From the NCBI GenBank assembly GCA_025800365.1, contig JAOXRT010000275.1, forward strand, positions 1 through 59,475: a stretch of 59,475 nt of DNA. Reading direction: 5' to 3'. The position numbers and the translations under genes are program-made. The DNA is from Cellvibrionaceae bacterium. GTDB lineage: Bacteria > Pseudomonadota > Gammaproteobacteria > Pseudomonadales > Cellvibrionaceae. The notes under the pieces were generated by a model. That model worked only from the letters and a program-made list of their open reading frames with translations, did no database searches and had not been told where the DNA came from. How positions within the stretch are numbered: the stretch's first letter is position 1; every line of letters starts with the position of its first letter. Below are positions 46,877-54,884 of the stretch, piece by piece.

Positions 46877-47165
46877 TTTGCCCCTCTAATTCTGCCCTAT
46901 ATGCCCTGGCGACATCGAGCTCGTTAGGGCTAAGTCATCCCTCAGTGCCCAGCCTAAGCTCTAATTCCAATCAATCGTTTTAAATAGTTCTATCCAATTC
47001 AGTGCAATCAAATGTATTTTTGTATCGTTTACTAGTGATACGACTAAATGTTTATTGCGGCTTAGCCTGATTTCACAGCGAATTTCTCTATGCCAAGGTA
47101 GCATTAGGACTTGCGGTATCTAAATTTCATTCAAACACAGCCATTCATTTTAGAGACTCTGCGGG

Positions 47166-47663
47166 ATGATAGAGGAGCAAGACTTAAACCGACTGTATCG
47201 TTATGCATTGTCTCTCAGTGCAGATGCTGATCTCGCATACGATTTAGTTCACGGAGCTATTGGCAGGTTTTTGGAGCCCCCAATGCCTGAACTAGAAGAT
47301 CCTATACCCTATTTGATGCGCAGTATAAGAAACGCTTTTATTGATATTAAGCGTCGCGACACCCGTTATCAGCACGAGGTTTACGATGATGAAGGGCTGC
47401 CTCAAGACTACGACATCAGAGCCCTGGAATCCTTATCCATTGACCAAAAATTTATTACTCAATTATTAAACCAGCTGAATTCACAAGAACGTGAAATCTT
47501 ATATCTCTGGGCGGTGGAGGGCTATAGCACGAGCGAGGTTGCCGACTTATTAAATATGCCAAAAGGCACTTTGCTTTCAAAAATTTATCGCTTACGTAAT
47601 CGTTTGTTGTCGACAGCTTTTGTAAAAGATGCTCTTCGAAATGGCGGGAGTTACTATGTCTAA
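47166..47663 (+). CDS. ECF-type RNA polymerase sigma factor
   Basis: A 165-residue sigma factor with only regions 2 and 4. Region 2: LYRYALSLSADADLAYDLVHGAIGRF and PIPYLMRSIRNAFIDIKRRD; region 4: QLNSQEREILYLWAVEGYSTSEVADLLNMPKGTLLSKIYRLRNRL, with its helix-turn-helix. It overlaps the next gene by eight bases (ATG 47656 inside its end), implying translational coupling with a membrane anti-sigma factor, so extracytoplasmic signalling is likely. The long upstream gap should hold its promoter, which I could not identify with confidence. Confidence 0.92.
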   Translation: MIEEQDLNRLYRYALSLSADADLAYDLVHGAIGRFLEPPMPELEDPIPYLMRSIRNAFIDIKRRDTRYQHEVYDDEGLPQDYDIRALESLSIDQKFITQLLNQLNSQEREILYLWAVEGYSTSEVADLLNMPKGTLLSKIYRLRNRLLSTAFVKDALRNGGSYYV

Positions 47664-48300
47664 ATCTTTGAAATCTGAATTAAAAGATCATTATCAGTCG
47701 GCCAAACTAAGTGAAAAGCAATTGGCGCGTTTGAGTTCGCTTCAGAAACTAAATCATCAAGACAAAATGGCCGAAGTAGAGCCTATAACAAAGCTTTCTC
47801 ACGTCATGCCATTCTCTAAGCGTATGCTTCCGAGCTGGGCTTTAGCCTGCTGTTTTTTATTGGCGATTCTATCCTTTTATTTGATTCAGTGGCGCACAGA
47901 AGAGCCATGGCCTAAGGCTGATGCTATTGCCGCCGAGGTGGTATACAACCATCTAAAGCAAAGACCTCTGGATTTCGTTGAGAGTGATTTTCGCAAGCTA
48001 AATCAGAGCTTTGTGCAGTTGGATTTTAATTTGCAAAACTCGGCGCTTCTAGACAATTTTATTTATGGCGGCGGCCGTTATTGTTCCCTGTTGAGCATTC
48101 CGGCGGCTCAAATCCGTAGCGCTAAGGGCAGCCAAGGAGAGTATGAAACCTTATATCAAGTTGATTATCGAGAGTCGATATTTGGTGATTTGCCAAAGCC
48201 CTTAGAAGGAGAGTCATCAATAGTTCGTTATCACAAGGGGGTTGCTGTCGAAATATGGGTAGATAAAGGGATACTTTTTGCAAAAACCCATAGTATTTGA
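47656..48300 (+). CDS. Putative membrane anti-sigma factor
   Basis: A 214-residue protein starting at ATG 47656 (MSKSLKSELKDHYQSA), overlapping the sigma gene. Residues ~1-55 are cytoplasmic and would bind the sigma factor; one membrane helix at ~58-79 (LPSWALACCFLLAILSFYLI); a ~130-residue external domain has YGGGRYCSLLSIPAAQIRSA and VRYHKGVAVEIWVDKGILFA. No HxxxCxxC zinc anti-sigma motif is seen. Role is inferred from overlap and topology. The signal is unknown; the RYC and the histidine near the C-terminus could bind a metal or redox ligand. Confidence 0.7.
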   Translation: MSKSLKSELKDHYQSAKLSEKQLARLSSLQKLNHQDKMAEVEPITKLSHVMPFSKRMLPSWALACCFLLAILSFYLIQWRTEEPWPKADAIAAEVVYNHLKQRPLDFVESDFRKLNQSFVQLDFNLQNSALLDNFIYGGGRYCSLLSIPAAQIRSAKGSQGEYETLYQVDYRESIFGDLPKPLEGESSIVRYHKGVAVEIWVDKGILFAKTHSI

Positions 48301-48555
48301 GATCTCCAGACTAAGGGAAGTTTGATTGTTGGTTTCGCTATCGTTTTGTGATGATGACGTTTAAGTTGGCAAAACGACGTAAATATTGCGGGTCGTCATA
48401 ATTTTGCCCTAGAAATTGACTAGCCCTAGGTTTAGACTTGGCTGACAAGTAAAGCAACATGACAAGGATGTTGTCTACTTAACGGTTCCCGTCGATTTTT
48501 TGCTCTTGGAGAGCTTTTGCATGGGCGTTCGTTAAGTGCCTCAGGAGGGAAGTCG

Positions 48556-49719
48556 ATGGGTGAAATAAGGGCCGACCAGCATCAGCTGGTGGTGTTTTTT
48601 GAAGGTGCAGAAGTCAGTCGGCAAATGCTGGTGGAAGAATTTGAATCTGTGCTTGATGGCTTTGTGCCGTTGGTTGATTATAGTGGTCGACGCTGCCAGT
48701 GTGCCTTTTTACTAGTAAACCCTGATTTAAGCACAGATGCCGCTGTGTTTTTCCACTTGAATTTTGATGTTTCGGGTCGCCCTGATTTACATTGGAATAC
48801 CCCGATAAAGCAGCTCGCTTCTCAGGCTAATACTGAGCATTCTCTTGGTTCTAGCGTTCGGATCGCCAGTTATTCCAATTGCAGTATTGCTTGGCATCAG
48901 CAAAAACTCTGGGAGCCATTCCCTGAGCAGCTCGAAGCTCTGGAGCGCCGCATTAAGGAAAATCGACTAGGTTTGGGCCAGTTAAATAGGCAGCATAGCT
49001 TAACCAGCGAAATTCCTGCTTTACATATCGATGAAGGTGAAGCTCCTTTAGTGCTAACGAGTTTAGCCAGTCATGTTCAAAGTGACTTGGATGAACCGGT
49101 GCTTGAAAAGCAGCGTAAGGCATTTGAGCAACAGATTAATTTACAGCAACTCGAACTTGCAAAATTGCGAGATCAAAACAGTGATTTAAAGCTTCAACTT
49201 AAGCATCTTGAAAACCGCTTCCAAAAGTCGATATACGATACCGTTAGCCAAACCATCGAGCAGCGGGAGGTGAAGTGGCAAGCGAAACTGCGCCAGGCAA
49301 AGCTTTACATCCAGCAGCAGGCTAGGCAGATAAAAGATCTTGAATCTGAGTTGGATCAGGATCTTTCTGCAAATCATCCCGATCAGACATCACAGCTAAA
49401 ACAATTACAGGCGCGTGGCGTAAAGTTGCAGGTGGATCACCCGGGTATCGGAGCTGTTCATATTCCTTATGATGAAGTTGTTGAATATTTGGCCGCGCCT
49501 TTGGTTTATGTCGCAAATTTATGTGGGGTTTCGGCTGAAGTTTACGGCGCCTGGTTAAAGCATCGGCATAAGCCACGGTGCCAAGGTTTTGATGAGGCGG
49601 GAAGTATTTGTAATATGCCTATTGACGCCGTGAGAGAATTGGCGGAGTTTGTTCCAGGGCGCAGTGATTTTTGCATCCGTCATCAATGCCTGGACGAATC
49701 TAAGGAATCGCTTGCTTAA
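48556..49719 (+). CDS. Coiled-coil protein with C-terminal Cys/His cluster, unknown function
   Basis: A 387-residue protein of no family I recognise. ATG 48556 has a strong AGGAGGG ribosome site; an earlier in-frame start at 48517 lacks one. Residues ~1-125 form a compact domain (HQLVVFFEGAEVSRQMLVEE; CQCAFLLVNPDLST; LHWNTPIKQLA). Residues ~185-300 are a coiled coil rich in Q, K, L and E (QQINLQQLELAKLRDQNSDL; LKHLENRFQKSI). The C-terminal ~85 residues contain HRHKPRCQGFDEAGSICNMP and FCIRHQC, a C-C-C-H-C set that may bind zinc. No signal peptide or membrane helix, so probably cytoplasmic. Neighbours give no clear clue. Confidence 0.7.
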   Translation: MGEIRADQHQLVVFFEGAEVSRQMLVEEFESVLDGFVPLVDYSGRRCQCAFLLVNPDLSTDAAVFFHLNFDVSGRPDLHWNTPIKQLASQANTEHSLGSSVRIASYSNCSIAWHQQKLWEPFPEQLEALERRIKENRLGLGQLNRQHSLTSEIPALHIDEGEAPLVLTSLASHVQSDLDEPVLEKQRKAFEQQINLQQLELAKLRDQNSDLKLQLKHLENRFQKSIYDTVSQTIEQREVKWQAKLRQAKLYIQQQARQIKDLESELDQDLSANHPDQTSQLKQLQARGVKLQVDHPGIGAVHIPYDEVVEYLAAPLVYVANLCGVSAEVYGAWLKHRHKPRCQGFDEAGSICNMPIDAVRELAEFVPGRSDFCIRHQCLDESKESLA

Positions 49720-49798
49720 GTAGTTTGAATTGCTAGAATTTGATTTCCCTTATTTAGGGAATGAATTTTAGCTGCTTTGGGAACTATATTGAGACTGT

Positions 49799-50902
49799 AT
49801 GGCCGTCATACAATTTGGAAATCTCAGTGATTTTTCGGCTTCGTGCCACGAAACTCTTCTCGAAAATCTAAGCCAAGACGCGCTGGCCCAAACTTGCCAA
49901 ACTCTAGAGGTCAGTTCGAGTGTAAACCGCGACCCTGTAGCAATAGATGTATGGCGTTTGGATACAGTTTGCCAGCGAGCGAGCGGCAATAAGTACTTTA
50001 AACAGGCTTTGTACTGGCAGTTAGCCGCACAGTACCCTGATCTTCCCCTGCTTAGTTTTGGGGGGCATTACTCCAACCACCTTTATGCTCTAGCGGCTGA
50101 AGCTCAGCGTCGTGATAAGGCATTGGTATGTGTTTTAAGGGGGCTACATCAAGGGGAGTTAAATCCTTGTTTGAGCGATCTGGAGTCAATGGGTGCTCGT
50201 TTGCATTTTGTGAGTCGTAAGGATTACCGCAATAAACACCAACTCGCTTACCTTGAAAGTTTAAAGCAGCAATTGGGTTCTTTTATATGTGTTCCTGAGG
50301 GAGGTGGCCAGCTGATCGGTGCTTGGGGGGCTCAGGCCATTGGTTTGGCGGCAGCGAAAAAAGAGGCTAGTACAATTGTTGTGGCGGCGGGGACTGGCAG
50401 TACGGCGGCCGGTATTGTTGCAGGCTTAGATTTGGCTGCGGCTCGCTCAAGACAGGCCGGTGATTCCTCTGCTGTCCGTCGTGTAGTCATCGTTCCGGTA
50501 ATTAATTTGCACACTGAAGACGGACAACAAAGTTTGTCAGAGGAGATCACCGACCTTAGGCGGCAGCTTGCTGAATTGAATAGTCGTCAGTGCGATATGC
50601 TGCTTGAGGAAAATTGTGCAAACGCTGTAAATTGGCAGCTGTTAGATGGTTTTCAGTTTGGCTCTTACGGAAAATTCCCGGCCGAATTAAAAATGTTTTT
50701 GTTGGAGTTTGAGAGTCGTTTTCAAATCCCCTTAGATCCTATATACACGGCAAAGGCGATGGCCGCAGTATGGTCGTCCAAAAACTTAGCGACGCGGGCT
50801 AGTTTGCCGCAGGCAAATCATAATTTTCTTCATGCTGATGAAAAAGTTCTTTTTATTCACAGTGGTGGTTTACAGGGGCGAAGGGGTCACGGCTTGTTTT
50901 GA
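49799..50902 (+). CDS. PLP-dependent enzyme, ACC deaminase/D-cysteine desulfhydrase family
   Basis: A 367-residue fold-type II pyridoxal-phosphate protein. The cofactor lysine is probably K65 in RASGNKYFKQALYW; LLSFGGHYSNHLYALAAEA supplies the conserved Ser/Asn motif; VVAAGTGSTAAGIVAGLDLA binds the PLP phosphate. Substrates in the family include 1-aminocyclopropane-1-carboxylate and D-cysteine. The common GGNK(T/L)RKLE motif is altered to SGNKYFKQ, so activity may differ. Its 3' end overlaps the convergent DUF1853 gene by 33 bp. Confidence 0.87.
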   Translation: MAVIQFGNLSDFSASCHETLLENLSQDALAQTCQTLEVSSSVNRDPVAIDVWRLDTVCQRASGNKYFKQALYWQLAAQYPDLPLLSFGGHYSNHLYALAAEAQRRDKALVCVLRGLHQGELNPCLSDLESMGARLHFVSRKDYRNKHQLAYLESLKQQLGSFICVPEGGGQLIGAWGAQAIGLAAAKKEASTIVVAAGTGSTAAGIVAGLDLAAARSRQAGDSSAVRRVVIVPVINLHTEDGQQSLSEEITDLRRQLAELNSRQCDMLLEENCANAVNWQLLDGFQFGSYGKFPAELKMFLLEFESRFQIPLDPIYTAKAMAAVWSSKNLATRASLPQANHNFLHADEKVLFIHSGGLQGRRGHGLF

Positions 50903-52042
50903 GGCAAGTTCAATCCAGCTATCTGGAACAACGAAGAGTCGCAATTCGGTATAGCCTATACTGCCAGATTGACTAGTTGTGGGACTTAGAACCAGTGGTA
51001 GAGGCCGTGCCAATCTTGTTCGATTGCTGTCTTTGCCCTGTACGCCATTTTGAAAATAATCGTCGATGTAGCTTTTAAAACGATCTTTGGACAGTAAAGG
51101 GTGCTGATAACAATGACTGGGGCGTGGCGCCATAAATTCCAGCTTATTAAGCTGAGTAAACCACCAGTCTTGCCAGATCTTGCTCATGTCTTCAAAAAGC
51201 CTTTCAACTTCACTATGACAAATCCATAAACCCCTTAACTGATCCGATGTTGAGTGCAATGGTGCGGCCATGGTTTTGTAAGCTGGAAAAAACAGTCTTC
51301 CTCGTAATAGGTACTGCGCATCAACAGGGCTGATCGCTAACTCCATTAGTCGTTGTTTGGCGGCAGGGTGTTCACTTAAAGTGAGTTGGCGGCTGCTCAG
51401 TTTGGATATTTTAATATCAAGGCGGTCGTTGCAATTTGGCCCCAGCCAATGCTGCCAGGAGCTACCCGTGGTTTGGCTTTCTTCAGTTGCATTGGCCTCG
51501 GAGATTGCCAAGCCTAGGTAAAACTTACAGCACATCTCAGTATGTAGGTATCGCTTGTTGTATCTGTCCTGAGTAAGAAAATCAAACTCGCCGATGGTTC
51601 TACCTTCATTAAAGTCTGGGTTTTGTATTTGTAGATTTCTTGAAATGAGAATTTGAGAGCTCTCGTGGTGGGAAAAATAAGCGCTCAATAGATCTTCGGC
51701 ATATAGACCTAAGCGTCGTTGTTCGGATACATGTTGAGTCTCAAGCAGGCAGTGTTTTTCTGGGCGCAGAAAGCAATCGATACGAAGCCCGTGCTCTCCT
51801 TGCGAAAAGTAGCTTTTAAGGTCGAGCAGATCGCTTGAATTCAGCAGCCAATTTAAATCTCTTTGGGTATTACTGATTTTGTGATCATTTATACTGTTGT
51901 TTTGAGGTTGAGCGCCAACGGCCTTGGCTTCTGCTTGAATTGCCGATATCACCTTATTGGGGTCGAAATCGCTCACCGCCATTGTTTGGCGATCTTTAGC
52001 TCGATGATTCTTAGCTTGATTGGGTGCTGAGGCTAAACTCAT
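50870..52042 (-). CDS. DUF1853 family protein
   Basis: A 390-residue protein resembling the DUF1853 family of gammaproteobacteria. Conserved features include RDLNWLLNSSDLLDL, LGLYAEDLLSAYF, RTIGEFDFL and HTEMCCKFYLGL, whose E-x-D and E-x-K pattern looks like a PD-(D/E)XK nuclease core. Nuclease-like function is an inference from those residues. The ATG at 52042 lacks a clear ribosome site; a second start at 51982 is possible. Confidence 0.82.
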   Translation of the reverse strand: MSLASAPNQAKNHRAKDRQTMAVSDFDPNKVISAIQAEAKAVGAQPQNNSINDHKISNTQRDLNWLLNSSDLLDLKSYFSQGEHGLRIDCFLRPEKHCLLETQHVSEQRRLGLYAEDLLSAYFSHHESSQILISRNLQIQNPDFNEGRTIGEFDFLTQDRYNKRYLHTEMCCKFYLGLAISEANATEESQTTGSSWQHWLGPNCNDRLDIKISKLSSRQLTLSEHPAAKQRLMELAISPVDAQYLLRGRLFFPAYKTMAAPLHSTSDQLRGLWICHSEVERLFEDMSKIWQDWWFTQLNKLEFMAPRPSHCYQHPLLSKDRFKSYIDDYFQNGVQGKDSNRTRLARPLPLVLSPTTSQSGSIGYTELRLFVVPDSWIELASKQAVTPSPL

Positions 52043-52329
52043 TATTGTTCTGTGTCTCTAACTGGTTTGTGTCTCTAGCTCAGGCTATTTCTACTGTGTT
52101 TGCCCTAGCGAATTTGTATTAGCGAGCTTGCCGATTCCTGTTATCGGCAAATTCTCTGTGAGAGCGCTTATTAAGCGTGGGCCTTATACCTCGGCTTATC
52201 ATATAATAAACTCAGTGTGTGAGCTCTGTAGTCCTACACAAGTACGGATTTTAGGTGGTTGGGTGTCAAAACCGACCAAAATGTCAGTTTAGGCAGTACC
52301 ATTGGTCTGCTAACAATTAGAATTACACT

Positions 52330-53199
52330 ATGGCTGAATTTAAACGTATTGGCTTGATCGGGCGCTTAGGCAGTGAAAGCGTACAATCTTCGCTCAAGAA
52401 TCTGATCAGTTTTATTAATACCCGCAACCTTGATGTGGTGCTTGAAAAAGAGACTGCAACCTTACTTCCTGGCCATGATATGGAAGTTTGTAACTACGAA
52501 ACCCTGGGTAAAACCTGCGATTTGGCCATTGTCGTCGGCGGTGATGGCAGTATTTTGAGTGCTAGCCGAGCATTGGTGAAGTACAAGATCCCTATCTTAG
52601 GGGTAAACCGAGGACGCTTGGGCTTTCTCACCGACATTGCCCCAGAGGATATTGACACCTTAGTGGGCGAGGTTCTCGATGGCAAATATGTGATGGAAGA
52701 GCGTTTCCTACTGCAGATGACGGTGCAGAGAAACGGCCAATGGGTAAGTGGTGGTGACGCGATGAACGATGTCGTCATTCACCCAGGCCAATTTATTCGA
52801 ATGATCGAGTTTGAGCTCTATATTGACGAGCACTTTGTTTATCGCCAACGTTCTGATGGCCTAATTATCTCCACGCCCACTGGCTCGACAGCCTATGCCT
52901 TAAGTGGTGGTGGCCCGCTTATGCATCCCAAACTGGATGCAATTGTCTTAGTCCCTATGCACGCCCATGCACTCAATAGCCGCCCAATAGTGGTTGATGG
53001 CAGTAGCGACCTAAAAATTGTAATTGGTAAGAATAATACCGCTAAACCTCATGTTACCTGTGATGGCCAAACTCACGTTATTACTGAGCCAGGAGACGAA
53101 ATCCTGGTGCATAAGAAATCGCGAAAAGTAAAATTGATGCACCCACTCAATCAGAATTTTTACGAAACCTGTCGTTCTAAATTGGGATGGAGCAGTTAA
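52330..53199 (+). CDS. nadK: NAD kinase
   Basis: Phosphorylates NAD+ to NADP+ with ATP; cytoplasmic and essential in most bacteria. It has 289 residues, normal for the family. Motifs: VVGGDGSILSASRAL (GGDG at 70-73 with catalytic D72), GVNRGRLGFLTDI, DGLIISTPTGSTAYALSGGG and PMHAHALNSRPIVV. No good ribosome site is seen before the ATG. It is divergent from DUF1853 and not obviously in an operon. Confidence 0.96.
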   Translation: MAEFKRIGLIGRLGSESVQSSLKNLISFINTRNLDVVLEKETATLLPGHDMEVCNYETLGKTCDLAIVVGGDGSILSASRALVKYKIPILGVNRGRLGFLTDIAPEDIDTLVGEVLDGKYVMEERFLLQMTVQRNGQWVSGGDAMNDVVIHPGQFIRMIEFELYIDEHFVYRQRSDGLIISTPTGSTAYALSGGGPLMHPKLDAIVLVPMHAHALNSRPIVVDGSSDLKIVIGKNNTAKPHVTCDGQTHVITEPGDEILVHKKSRKVKLMHPLNQNFYETCRSKLGWSS

Positions 53200-53425
53200 G
53201 GGCAGATTAATATGGCCCTGCTAAATTATCGCTGGATTTATCGTCGAAGGCGGTAAAATTCTTGCGGGATTGGCCGCTAGATAAACTATATAGCCTAATT
53301 TAGCTGAATGCTTGATAGCACGGCATTGATTTCAGTAATCTGTTTGAAGGGCGCAAAAAAGAAATTAAATTGCCCGCGTTATTTAAATTGTCTACACCAA
53401 GAGTAGCCTGCTAGAAGAACACCTG

Positions 53426-54409
53426 ATGATGCACAGCAGTACTTCTACAGCCCAAGGAAATAAGGGCTTTGACATTATTGGCGACATCCATGGTTGCGCC
53501 CAGAGTTTAGTGCGCCTATTGGAAAGGCTGGGTTATTCCTGCCAAAAGGGCTTCTATCAGCACCCAAGTCGGCAAGCGGTTTTTCTAGGAGATATCATTG
53601 ATCGCGGCCCAGCGATACGTCGTTGTGTGCAGCTTATTCGCCCAATGGTAGAGCAGGGGGCTGCGGTAATGGTCTTAGGCAATCATGAGTTGCATGCCAT
53701 TGCTTATGAACGCCTACGTGGTAAGGGTGCTACCACTAATGATCGTTTAATTGAAGAAACTCGCCAGCAATTTGAGAACCATGAAGCTGAGTGGCAGTCC
53801 CATATCTGTTGGTTTGAGAGTCTGCCTATTTTCCTTGAGCTGCCGGGCTGTCGAGTGGTACATGCCTGTTGGGATCAAACAATGATCACACAGTTTAAGC
53901 AGGACTTTGCTGGTTTGAGTAGTCGCGACTTTTGGCAATCAGCTATGACCCGAGGCAGCTTTATATCCCGTTTTCTAGACCGTCTAACACGCGGTACTGT
54001 CTTGCCTCTGCCTGATGGGCGCAGTTTGACGAGCCAAGATGGCTATGTACGTCGATTTTTCAGAACCAAATTTTGGGCTGAAAAACCAGCAACCTACAGG
54101 GATGTCGTTTTTCAGCCAGATCCGTTACCTGAGGATATTGCCAGTCGAGAACTGGATGCGGATGAGAAGAACAACCTTCTTAATTACGGCAATGAGGAGC
54201 CCCCCATTTTTATCGGGCATTATTGGCTGAGTGGAGAACCTCGGGCGCTGCGGCCTAATGTAGCTTGCTTGGATTATAGTGCTGTTAAGGATGGTAAGTT
54301 GGTTGCTTATCGCTTTGATGGTGAGCAAATCATTCAGGCTGACAAATTTGTATGGGTAGATGTGGCCAAAGAGATTCTCAATGATTCCCAAGAGCACGGT
54401 ATTCTTTAG
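53426..54409 (+). CDS. PPP-type metallophosphoesterase
   Basis: A 327-residue member of the calcineurin-like phosphoesterases. Metal-binding motifs GDIHG (19-23), GDIIDRG (55-61) and GNHE (85-88) are intact, with VVHACWD and FIGHYWLSGEP giving the later histidines. The N-terminal order is that of PPP phosphatases (PrpA/B- or ApaH-like), but the protein is longer. Substrate could be phosphoproteins or dinucleoside polyphosphates. Located between nadK and the yeaC-like gene, same strand. Confidence 0.9.
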   Translation: MMHSSTSTAQGNKGFDIIGDIHGCAQSLVRLLERLGYSCQKGFYQHPSRQAVFLGDIIDRGPAIRRCVQLIRPMVEQGAAVMVLGNHELHAIAYERLRGKGATTNDRLIEETRQQFENHEAEWQSHICWFESLPIFLELPGCRVVHACWDQTMITQFKQDFAGLSSRDFWQSAMTRGSFISRFLDRLTRGTVLPLPDGRSLTSQDGYVRRFFRTKFWAEKPATYRDVVFQPDPLPEDIASRELDADEKNNLLNYGNEEPPIFIGHYWLSGEPRALRPNVACLDYSAVKDGKLVAYRFDGEQIIQADKFVWVDVAKEILNDSQEHGIL

Positions 54410-54555
54410 TTTTACATTCTCCGCCTAGTTTATAGGCAATATACCGCTCTGTCGGAAGTTACTCCCCCTGTGCTATCAAGCCTGATACATAGCTCGGCAG
54501 CTGATCTAGCTGCGGTGTATAATGCGAACCAGCAATTATTTCTTATGGTCCAGTT

Positions 54556-54825
54556 ATGAATTTTGAACAACTTTTAGACAGTATTGATCCGGCCATTTAT
54601 CAAAACCTTAAAAGGGCTATTGAATTGGGTAAGTGGCCTGACGGTAGAGTGCTCAGTAAAGAACAAAGGGAACTGTGCTTGCAGGCTGTCATTGCCTACG
54701 AACATAAGCATCTTGCTGAGGATGAGCGAACAGCTTATATCCCTCCAAAACCGCATCAGCACTGTGGCGGCAGCGGTGAAGTTGCTGAGCCCGATGAAGA
54801 GCAGCCTTTAAACTGGAAGCACTAG
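54556..54825 (+). CDS. YeaC-like DUF1315 family protein
   Basis: An 89-residue protein matching the small DUF1315 family: MNFEQLLDSIDPAIYQNLKR, AIELGKWPDGRVLSKEQREL and CLQAVIAYEHKHL are characteristic. The C-terminus is acidic with HQHCGGSGE. Function unknown. It lies 59 bp upstream of pepN on the same strand and may be co-transcribed. Confidence 0.88.
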   Translation: MNFEQLLDSIDPAIYQNLKRAIELGKWPDGRVLSKEQRELCLQAVIAYEHKHLAEDERTAYIPPKPHQHCGGSGEVAEPDEEQPLNWKH

Positions 54826-54884
54826 CCATCATCATTGATTCAGCGAAAATAACTTATACCCATATCCAATAGTGAAGTGAAATC

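Noticed and set aside
52043-52329. LexA/SOS box upstream of nadK
   Set aside because: NAD kinase often neighbours recN, but no CTGT-N8-ACAG site was found and recN is not present.
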